Shown here: positions 23,834 through 29,917 of the stretch, piece after piece
How the letters are laid out: every line of letters begins with the position of its first letter
Numbering within the stretch: the stretch's first letter is position 1
From: Planctomycetota bacterium
GTDB taxonomy: Bacteria; Planctomycetota; UBA1135; JAKEFM01
DNA: 35,446 nucleotides
Direction: 5' to 3'
Assembly (NCBI GenBank): GCA_022616055.1
Contig: JAKEFM010000203.1
Span: 1 to 35,446 of the forward strand
Program-made: the position numbers and the translations under genes
The notes under the pieces: generated by a model
What the model was told of the DNA's origin: nothing
Seen by the model: the letters and a program-made list of their open reading frames with translations, nothing else
Database searches by the model: none

Positions 23834-24805
23834 ATGCCGCCCCTGGTCGGGAGGCTGCGCGCCCTGGTAACGACCGCGGTCCTCCTGGCCGGCTGCCGGA
23901 ACCTGCGCCCGTCCGCGCCCCGCGCGGCCGAGGGCCTCCCCGAATCGATCGCGGCCCGCTTCCTTCCGCCCGCCCCGCCGCTGCGCGTGGAGGTCGAGAC
24001 GCTCGAGCGCTACCCGACCTACGACGTCCGGGGGGGCGCCCTCGTGCTCGCCGACGGCGTGCGCGCCCGGTTCGAGTACTACCGGCCGGTCGGGGCCCTG
24101 CGGCGGCCGCTCATCCTCGTCCTCCCGATCCTCGGCGGAGAGAGCTCGGTCACCCGGCTGATCGCCCGGGCGTTCGCCGAGCGCGGGATCGCGGCGCTCC
24201 ACGCCGAGCGGCCCTGCGAGGTCCTCACCCCCGACCAGGACGGGCGGGCGATCGAGGGGCTGTTCCGGCACACCGTCGCCACGACGAAGCTCCTCCTGGA
24301 CTGGACGGTCTCCTCCGGCGACGCCGACCCCGATCGGATCGGCCTGGTGGGGATCAGCCTCGGGGGGATCCTCGGGACCGCCGTCCTCGCGGCCGACACC
24401 CGAGTTCGGCGCGGGGTCATCGCCCTCGCGGGCGCGGACCTCTCCGACCTCCTCCCGCGCTCCTCTGAGGGGCAGGTCCGCCGTTACCTGGCCTCGCGGA
24501 AGGAGATCGGCTTCGACGAGGCTGCGGTCGCCGCCGACTTCGCCCGGGAGTTCGTCTCCGATCCTCTGCACCTCGCCCGGTACGTCGATCCCCGGGGCCT
24601 CCTCTTCATCCGCGCAGCCTTCGATCGGGTGGTTCCCCGATCGAACGCCGAGCGGCTCTGGGAGCTCCTCGGGCGCCCCGAGCGCCTCGACGTGCCGACG
24701 GGCCACTACTCCGCCGCCCTCCTCCTCCCCTACCTGCGGGGCCGGATCCTCGGCCACTTCGGGGCTTGGGAGGAGCGCCGGTCCTCGGCCGCCCGCCCGC
24801 GCTGA
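23834..24805 (+). CDS. Alpha/beta-hydrolase lipoprotein
   Basis: A 323-residue protein with a lipobox in ALVTTAVLLAGC (lipid cysteine about 21). The hydrolase core runs ILVLPILGGESSVTRLIARA, AFAERGIAALHAERP, then the nucleophile elbow GLVGISLGGILGTAVL with Ser in G-I-S-L-G. LLFIRAAFDRVVP holds the likely acid Asp, and PTGHYSAALLLPYLRG the catalytic His. This is a serine hydrolase (esterase or peptidase type) probably tethered to a membrane in the periplasm; the substrate is unknown. It begins one base after the stop of the preceding lipoprotein, so the two form an operon and may act together. Confidence 0.85.
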   Translation: MPPLVGRLRALVTTAVLLAGCRNLRPSAPRAAEGLPESIAARFLPPAPPLRVEVETLERYPTYDVRGGALVLADGVRARFEYYRPVGALRRPLILVLPILGGESSVTRLIARAFAERGIAALHAERPCEVLTPDQDGRAIEGLFRHTVATTKLLLDWTVSSGDADPDRIGLVGISLGGILGTAVLAADTRVRRGVIALAGADLSDLLPRSSEGQVRRYLASRKEIGFDEAAVAADFAREFVSDPLHLARYVDPRGLLFIRAAFDRVVPRSNAERLWELLGRPERLDVPTGHYSAALLLPYLRGRILGHFGAWEERRSSAARPR

Positions 24806-24843
24806 CCGGCCCGCCGCGCTTGATGCTGCGCGCGCGCGGTTCC

Positions 24844-24849
24844 TATCAT
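24844..24849 (+). promoter_or_regulatory. Candidate -10 box for a leaderless transcript (PPIase gene)
   Basis: TATCAT, six bases before ATG 24856, with no Shine-Dalgarno sequence between. Confidence 0.4.
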
Positions 24850-24855
24850 CCCGGA

Positions 24856-25986
24856 ATGCCCCCGTTCGCAGGTCTTCCCCTCCTCCTCGGGCTCCTCGCC
24901 GGAAGCGGGGGATTCCAGGAAACGCAGCCCTCCCTCTCGACCCGGATCTCCGAGCTCCGCGCCGCCCTGAAGGACATCGCCGAGCAGCTGGAGAAGGTCC
25001 GCAGCGGAGCGGGCTCGCTCCCCCAGGCGCCCGCCGGGCGCGCCGCCCCGCCCCGACCGTCCGATCTCCCCCCCGAGAAGGAGGTCGAGCTCCTGGAGGG
25101 GATCGTGGGCGACCTTCGCGCCTCCCTGAGGAACCTCCAGACCGATCTCAAGTTCCGCGAGGCCCGGACCCGGCTCGCCGAGGACCTCGCGACGCGGAAG
25201 CCCACGTACGGGTCGGTCAAGCTCGCCGACCAGCCCCCCCGTCCCGCCTCCCCCGCTCCGCCGAAGCCCGCGGAGCCGGCCCCCCCCGCGCCGGTCCCCG
25301 CGATCACGGACGCGGCGGTCCCCGCTCCGCCCCCCGCGGTGGAGCGCCCGGCCCCGCAGCTCCCCCCCGAGGCGCTCACGGGCGGCGACCGCGTGGTCCT
25401 GCGCGTCAACGACGCCGAGGTCCGGAAGCGCGACGTCGACGAGCTGGTGGCCTACCAGAAGTCCTACTCCTCCGGACCCGAGGGGCTCCTCGTCCGTGAC
25501 GCCCTCGAGCGCGCCCTCCTTCCGACCAAGATCGCGCTCGCGGCGTACGCGGACCGCGTCGAGTCGCTGAAGGCGAAGGCCGAGAAGCTGCGCTCCGAGC
25601 TCGCCGCGGGGAAGGACTTCGCCGAGCTCGCCCGGGCGAACTCCGACGACCGCACGACCGCCGCGAACGGGGGGGACCTCGGCCTCTTCGGACGGGAGGA
25701 CTTCAAGCTCCCCTTCGCGCGCGCCGCCTTCGGGACGGAGAAGGGGAGGGTCTCCGCCCCCTTCTGGACATCCTTCGGGCTGAACCTCCTCCAGGTCGAC
25801 GAGGTCATGAAGGGGGAGAAGCCCTCCCTCGACCGCGTCCGGGGGCGCTACATCCTCCTCGCGTTCGACCCGAAGGACCCCAACTTCTACCAGACCCTGA
25901 ACCGCCTGACGGACGAGGCGAAGGTCGAGGTCGTCGACCCCTCCTACCGCAACGCCGTCCCGCCCCGCTTCCTGCGGGAGCGCTGA
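24856..25986 (+). CDS. Exported parvulin-type peptidyl-prolyl isomerase
   Basis: A 376-residue protein. The signal MPPFAGLPLLLGLLAGSGG is followed by a coiled-coil stretch (STRISELRAALKDIAEQLEK) and a Pro/Ala-rich linker (about 125-185). A SurA/PrsA-like arrangement follows: VVLRVNDAEVRKRDVDELVA at the N-side, then the parvulin domain with LAAGKDFAELARANSDD, GGDLGLFGREDFKLPFARAAF and a FGLNLLQVDEVMKG strand. The domain catalyses cis-trans isomerisation of prolyl bonds and helps fold exported proteins. ATG 24856 gives a clean signal peptide and a TATCAT box sits six bases before it; ATG 24823 would add eleven residues. Confidence 0.88.
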   Translation: MPPFAGLPLLLGLLAGSGGFQETQPSLSTRISELRAALKDIAEQLEKVRSGAGSLPQAPAGRAAPPRPSDLPPEKEVELLEGIVGDLRASLRNLQTDLKFREARTRLAEDLATRKPTYGSVKLADQPPRPASPAPPKPAEPAPPAPVPAITDAAVPAPPPAVERPAPQLPPEALTGGDRVVLRVNDAEVRKRDVDELVAYQKSYSSGPEGLLVRDALERALLPTKIALAAYADRVESLKAKAEKLRSELAAGKDFAELARANSDDRTTAANGGDLGLFGREDFKLPFARAAFGTEKGRVSAPFWTSFGLNLLQVDEVMKGEKPSLDRVRGRYILLAFDPKDPNFYQTLNRLTDEAKVEVVDPSYRNAVPPRFLRER

Positions 25987-26002
25987 GCCGGGCCCCCGCT
26001 CA
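25984..26002. terminator. Short hairpin formed by two convergent stop codons
   Basis: TGAGC (25984-25988) and GCTCA (25998-26002) pair around a G/C loop, so that the stop codons of both convergent genes lie in the stem. There is no U tract; a weak bidirectional terminator at best. Confidence 0.3.
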
Positions 26003-27523
26003 GAGGATCTCGAGCCGGAGCGGGTTGCCGAGGGAGCCCCGGAGGTTCCCCCCGACGAGGGTCGTGCCGACCGACTGGATGTAGATCAGGAGCCCGAGGA
26101 GGGTCGGGTCGTTCGGGATCGTGAGGGGGATCGTCGCGGGCGGGAAGCCCACGATCCCGCCGAGGGGGAAGATCGGAGGCGCGACGAAGAGGACCCCCCA
26201 GTAGGGGATCGCGAGCGGCGGACCCTCCGCGAAGGCGAAGGAGTTCTGGATGAAGACGCCGGGCGTCCCCGTGAGGACGAAGGAGAAGGAGCCCCCGACG
26301 GTCGTCGACCCCGTCGTCGCGATGTGCGCGTGCGCGTACTCGTCGGAGCCGACGTCGGGGAGGGAGACCCCGTCGAGATTCCCGTCGAGGGGACGGGAAT
26401 CTCCGTAGGAGTCGCGGTTCGCCGGGCCCGGTCCCGCCGCGTCGATGCACGGGGATCCCTGCTGGAGCTGGAAGTTGTCCACGGATGTGTCGACGAACAT
26501 CGGGTCGACGTTCACGTTCCCGTTCTGGCCGACGTAGGCCCCCGGACCGACGACGCAGTTGACGACGGAGGAGACGGGGACCGCCGCGAAGTCGCCCCCG
26601 GTGTTCCCGCGCACGATCGAGTTCGAGACGATCGCCCCGGCGCTCCCCACGAGGGAGATCCCCGCGCCCGTGTTGTCCGCGACCGTGGCGTGGTCGATCG
26701 ACACGAAGCAGGAGCCCCCCCCCACGGCCGACGCCTCGATCCCCTTGTTCACGTGGTGGAAGACGGTGAGGCTCGTCGTCGTGAGGACGACGGAGCCGCT
26801 CGAGGCCGTCGCGAAGAGCCCGGTGTCGAAACAGGACTCGATCCGGTCCCCGGAGAAGGTCGCCGCGACCGAGCCCCCCGACGCCGCGAAGGCCGCGACC
26901 CCCTGGGTCGTGGAGAAGGTGATCCAGTTCCGGTCGAAGTTCGCGATCGTCGTCGTCCCCGGCGTCCCCCCCACGAGGAAGACGTTCGTGACGTTGTAGG
27001 CGAGGAGGTTCTGCCGGAAGGTCGGGCCGACCGCCCCCGTCCCCGCCTCCACCCGCAGTCCCGTCCCGTTGCCGGAGAGGGAGCAGCGGGCGATCGTGAT
27101 CCCCGACCCGTCGGGCGTGCTCACGCGGACCGCGGGTCCCCCCGTCCCGGAGATCCGGATCCCCTCGAGGCGGGTCGGCGTCGCGAAGGGGACGGCGTTG
27201 AACCGGATGCCCGCGACCCCGACGCCGACGGCATCGAGGATCGTGACGCCGAAGCCGGCGCCGATCACGCTCACCCCCGGCTTCATGTCGATCGGGTAGG
27301 TCTCGCCCAGGGCCGAGTCGTAGACCCCCGCGGCGACGTGGATCGCGTCGCCGGGGCCCTGGACCTGGGACACGGCGAACGTGATCGTCCGCCAGGGGCT
27401 CGCCAGGGAGCCGTCGCCGCTCGCGTTGTTCCCCGTCGCGGCGTTCACGAAGTAGTCGACCGCGGGCGCGCACGGGGCGAGGAGGGAGAGGACGAGGAGG
27501 GCGTGGAGAGGGGCGGGACGCAT
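26000..27523 (-). CDS. Secreted right-handed parallel beta-helix protein
   Basis: A 507-residue protein with a signal peptide (PLHALLVLSLLAPCAPA). It then begins VDYFVNAATGNNASGDGSLA and SPWRTITFAV, the DUF1565/pectate-lyase-like start. A series of beta-helix coils follows, with repeating short strands and N/G turns (for example GISLVGSAGAIVSNSIVRGN), and NVNVDPMFVD plus SPCIDAAGPG, typical of planctomycetal choice-of-anchor beta-helix proteins, then DVGSDEYAH. The last 120 residues are the same C-terminal module as in two other secreted proteins here, with IPLTIPNDPTLLGLLIYIQS. No catalytic residues are apparent, so a surface-binding or structural role is more likely than polysaccharide lyase activity. 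Confidence 0.85.
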   Translation of the reverse strand: MRPAPLHALLVLSLLAPCAPAVDYFVNAATGNNASGDGSLASPWRTITFAVSQVQGPGDAIHVAAGVYDSALGETYPIDMKPGVSVIGAGFGVTILDAVGVGVAGIRFNAVPFATPTRLEGIRISGTGGPAVRVSTPDGSGITIARCSLSGNGTGLRVEAGTGAVGPTFRQNLLAYNVTNVFLVGGTPGTTTIANFDRNWITFSTTQGVAAFAASGGSVAATFSGDRIESCFDTGLFATASSGSVVLTTTSLTVFHHVNKGIEASAVGGGSCFVSIDHATVADNTGAGISLVGSAGAIVSNSIVRGNTGGDFAAVPVSSVVNCVVGPGAYVGQNGNVNVDPMFVDTSVDNFQLQQGSPCIDAAGPGPANRDSYGDSRPLDGNLDGVSLPDVGSDEYAHAHIATTGSTTVGGSFSFVLTGTPGVFIQNSFAFAEGPPLAIPYWGVLFVAPPIFPLGGIVGFPPATIPLTIPNDPTLLGLLIYIQSVGTTLVGGNLRGSLGNPLRLEIL

Positions 27524-27600
27524 CGCCGAGACCTTCCTTCCGTGCAGGCTTCCGGGTCGTGAATCGCCGGGCGGACGGAGACTGCGCCGCGGCGAGCCCC

Positions 27601-27629
27601 AGTCTAGCGCACGCCGCCGCTTTTGGCAG
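27601..27629 (-). promoter_or_regulatory. Candidate promoter of the beta-helix gene
   Basis: CTGCCA (27629-27624) and TAGACT (27606-27601) on the minus strand with a 17-base spacer. The TAG of the -10 is the stop codon of the biotin-carrier gene. The leader would be about 70 bases, with a GGAAGGAAGG purine stretch before the ATG at 27523. Confidence 0.35.
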
Positions 27630-28134
27630 GCGTCAAGGTCGCCAGGGGAACGCCGGCCGCGACCGTCTCCCCCGGGCGCACGTGGAAGCGCTCGATCCGC
27701 CCGCCGCAGGGGGCGGGGATCTCGTTCTGCATCTTCATCGCCTCGAGGAGGAGGAGGGGGCTCCCCGCCTCGACCTCCTCCCCTTCCCTCGCGAGGAGCG
27801 CGACGACGATGCCGGGGATCACGCCGCGGACGACGCGCGGGCCGTCGGCCTGCGCCCCCCGGTCGGCCATCCGGGAGGCGCGCTGGCGCTCGTCCTTGAC
27901 GGAGACGGCGTATCCCTCCCCCGCGAGGCCGATCCGCAGCCTCCCCTCCCCCTCCCCGTCGACCGAGAGCGCGAAGGTGCGCCCGTCGACGCTCGCCGCG
28001 AACTGGCCGAGACCGTCGACCGGGCGGAGCTCGAGCCGGTGCTCCCGGCCCTCCACGCGCGCGAGGATCCCCTCCCCGTCCGCCGCGAGCTCGACCTCCC
28101 GCTCGCGGCCGTTCACCTCGACGGTGAACTTCAC
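27604..28134 (-). CDS. Biotin carboxyl carrier protein of an acyl-CoA carboxylase
   Basis: A 176-residue protein starting at GTG with KFTVEVNGREREVELAADG. The central part resembles the BT-like or linker region of propionyl-CoA carboxylase alpha chains. The C-terminal biotinyl domain begins VVRGVIPGIVVALLAREGEE and has the EAMKM site with biotin acceptor K134, then EIPAPCGGRIERFHVRPGE. Here MIPG/GV-type proline residues replace the usual APMPG turn (VIPGIVV). The GTG overlaps the biotin carboxylase stop (GTGA), so subunits that are fused in many propionyl-CoA carboxylases are separate but coupled here. It carries CO2 from the carboxylase to the carboxyltransferase. Confidence 0.92.
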   Translation of the reverse strand: MKFTVEVNGREREVELAADGEGILARVEGREHRLELRPVDGLGQFAASVDGRTFALSVDGEGEGRLRIGLAGEGYAVSVKDERQRASRMADRGAQADGPRVVRGVIPGIVVALLAREGEEVEAGSPLLLLEAMKMQNEIPAPCGGRIERFHVRPGETVAAGVPLATLTPAKSGGVR

Positions 28135-29627
28135 CGCGGACGGCCCCGACGCCTCTCCTCGCGGCCGAGGAGGACCCAGGGGGAGATCGCCTCCCCTTCC
28201 CTCCCCTCCGCGAGCGCCGCGCGCTCGCGCTCCCCCCTCGCGTAGGCCGCCGCGAGGAGGGCGACGATCTCCTCCCGCGCGGGGTCCGCCGCGGGGGCGA
28301 ACCGGTCGAGGAAGTGCGTGTCGAACTCCCCCCGGCGGTAGGCGGGATCCCGCAGGACGCGGAGCGCGAGGGGGGCTCCCGTGCGCACGCCGCCGACGTG
28401 GAGCTCCTCGAGCGCCCGCTCCATGCGGGCGATCGCCTCCCCCCGCGTCGGGGCCCAGACGATCACCTTCGCGAGGATCGGGTCGTAGTGGAGGGTCACC
28501 TCGAGGCCCCGGTAGAGGGCCGAGTCCGACCTCACGAACGGCCCCGCCGGGAGCCGGAGGTTGCGCACGACCCCCGTCGAGGGGGCGAAGCCCGCCTCGG
28601 GGTCCTCCGCGTTCACGCGCACCTCGATCGAGTGCCCCCGCCGGGGGACCGACCCGTAGCCGAGGGGTTCCCCCGCCGCGATCCGGAGCTGCTCCGCGAC
28701 GAGGTCGAGGCCGCTCACCGCCTCCGTCACCGGGTGCTCGACCTGCAGCCGGGTGTTCATCTCGAGGAAGTAGAAGGAGCCGTCCTGCCAGAGGAACTCG
28801 ACCGTCCCCGCGTTCCGGTACCCGACCGCCCTCGCCGCCCGCACCCCCGCCTCCTCGATCGCGGCCCGCGCCCGCTCGTCGATCCCCGGCGAGGGGGTCT
28901 CCTCGATCAGCTTCTGGTGGCGGCGCTGGATCGTGCACTCGCGCTCGCCGAGGGAGACGCAGTTCCCGTGGGCGTCGGCGAGGACCTGCACCTCGATGTG
29001 GCGCGGCCGGTCGAGGTAGCGCTCGAGGTAGAGCCGGCCGTCCCCGAAGGCGGCGGCGGCCTCGCCCGAGGCGGTGCGGAACGCCGAGGCCATGTCGGCG
29101 GGCTTCGCGACCCGCCGGATCCCCTTCCCCCCCCCACCGCCGACCGCCTTCAGCGCGACCGGGTACCCGATCCCCTGCGCGACCCGGGCGGCCTCCTCCG
29201 GAGTCGCGACCGGGTCGACGGTTCCGGGGACGACGGGGACCTTGGCCGCGACCATCGTCCTCCTCGAGGAGACCTTGTCCCCCATCGCCCGCATGGCCGG
29301 AGGCGGCGGCCCGATGAACACCAGGCCCGCCTTCTCGCAGGACTCCGCGAACTCCGCGTTCTGGGCGAGGAAGCCGTACCCCGGGTGGACCGAGTCGGCC
29401 CCCGTCCGCCTCGCCGCCTCGAGGATCCGGTCGATCCGCAGGTACGACTCCCGCGGGGGGGCGGGCCCGATCCAGACCGCCTCGTCGGCGAACCGGACGT
29501 GGAGCGCGTTGCGGTCCGCCTCCGAGTAGAGGGCGACGGTGGGGATCCCCCGCTCGCGGCAGGTGCGGATCACCCGCAGGGCGATCTCGCCCCGATTGGC
29601 GACGAGGACCTTCCGCAGGCTCGCCAA
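28131..29627 (-). CDS. accC: Biotin carboxylase subunit of acyl-CoA carboxylase
   Basis: A 498-residue ATP-grasp enzyme. KVLVANRGEIALRVIRTCRE opens the N-terminal domain, and HPGYGFLAQNAEFAE follows. The glycine-rich ATP loop is ALKAVGGGGGKGIR, then HIEVQVLADAHGN, ERECTIQRRHQKLIEETPSP, FLEMNTRLQVEHPVTE with the catalytic Glu/Asn/Arg set, and GHSIEVRVNAEDP. It carboxylates biotin on the carrier protein with ATP and bicarbonate. The start is TTG and lacks a Shine-Dalgarno sequence; it lies three bases after the stop of a tiny hydrophobic reading frame, so it may rely on coupling to that frame. With the carrier protein and the carboxyltransferase at 31773 it would form a propionyl- or acetyl-CoA carboxylase. 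Confidence 0.94.
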   Translation of the reverse strand: MASLRKVLVANRGEIALRVIRTCRERGIPTVALYSEADRNALHVRFADEAVWIGPAPPRESYLRIDRILEAARRTGADSVHPGYGFLAQNAEFAESCEKAGLVFIGPPPPAMRAMGDKVSSRRTMVAAKVPVVPGTVDPVATPEEAARVAQGIGYPVALKAVGGGGGKGIRRVAKPADMASAFRTASGEAAAAFGDGRLYLERYLDRPRHIEVQVLADAHGNCVSLGERECTIQRRHQKLIEETPSPGIDERARAAIEEAGVRAARAVGYRNAGTVEFLWQDGSFYFLEMNTRLQVEHPVTEAVSGLDLVAEQLRIAAGEPLGYGSVPRRGHSIEVRVNAEDPEAGFAPSTGVVRNLRLPAGPFVRSDSALYRGLEVTLHYDPILAKVIVWAPTRGEAIARMERALEELHVGGVRTGAPLALRVLRDPAYRRGEFDTHFLDRFAPAADPAREEIVALLAAAYARGERERAALAEGREGEAISPWVLLGREERRRGRPR

Positions 29628-29630
29628 GGA

Positions 29631-29714
29631 TCAGGAGGCCGGACCCCCCCCGAGGAAGGTCCGGATCAGGAGCGCCGCCGCGGCGGCCCCGAGGGCGAGG
29701 AGGAGGAGGCGCAC
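29631..29714 (-). CDS. Tiny single-helix membrane peptide upstream of biotin carboxylase
   Basis: From a GTG at 29714 the frame encodes 27 residues that are almost entirely a transmembrane helix (RLLLLALGAAAAALLIRTFL), ending three bases before the TTG start of the biotin carboxylase. The frame is also open upstream to a TGA at 29738-29736 and, beyond it, continues in the same frame to an ATG at 29783. It may be a membrane peptide or a coupling leader for the next gene. No family is recognised. No good ribosome site precedes the GTG. Confidence 0.35.
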   Translation of the reverse strand: MRLLLLALGAAAAALLIRTFLGGGPAS

Positions 29715-29735
29715 GGCCTTCGAGAGGGAGGACCC

Positions 29736-29783
29736 TCAGGTCTTCCCGGTCGGGCAGGCGGGGGAGCCGCGCGGGGAGTCCAT
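29736..29783 (-). CDS. Possible 15-residue leader peptide (or first part of a UGA-interrupted gene)
   Basis: ATG 29783 opens MDSPRGSPACPTGKT and stops at TGA. A TACGAT hexamer seven bases before the ATG fits leaderless transcription from this codon. The downstream 27-residue hydrophobic frame is in the same register, so the whole 153-base unit is one frame broken by a single TGA. Options are a leader peptide, a nonsense or sequence error, or UGA recoding; no convincing SECIS hairpin follows. Confidence 0.3.
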   Translation of the reverse strand: MDSPRGSPACPTGKT

Positions 29784-29790
29784 GGCGGGG

Positions 29791-29796
29791 ATCGTA
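29791..29796 (-). promoter_or_regulatory. Candidate -10 box for a leaderless transcript (accC operon)
   Basis: TACGAT on the minus strand, seven bases before the ATG at 29783, in the 290-bp divergent gap between the biotin carboxylase and the surface-protein gene. Confidence 0.4.
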
Positions 29797-29835
29797 GCGC
29801 CCCGGACTCCTCCCCGGACGCGACCGGGTGCGCGA

Positions 29836-29865
29836 TTGACAGTCGCGAGGGGGGTGCCGCACGCT
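29836..29865 (+). promoter_or_regulatory. Candidate promoter of the surface-protein gene
   Basis: A perfect TTGACA -35 (29836-29841) and, 18 bases on, CACGCT, a weak -10 that keeps the A2 and T6 positions. It would give a leader of about 45 bases, ending in the GAGGTGAG ribosome site (29906-29913) before ATG 29918. Confidence 0.4.
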
Positions 29866-29917
29866 ACCGGCGGTCGCTCCACGCCCCGAGGCGTCGTTCC
29901 CGACAGAGGTGAGCCCC

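Noticed and set aside
29702..29740. Selenocysteine insertion at the TGA upstream of accC
   Set aside because: The only hairpin at the UGA (GAGGG-TCCT-CCCTC) includes the codon itself and is far too short for a bacterial SECIS. Kept only as one option in the findings.
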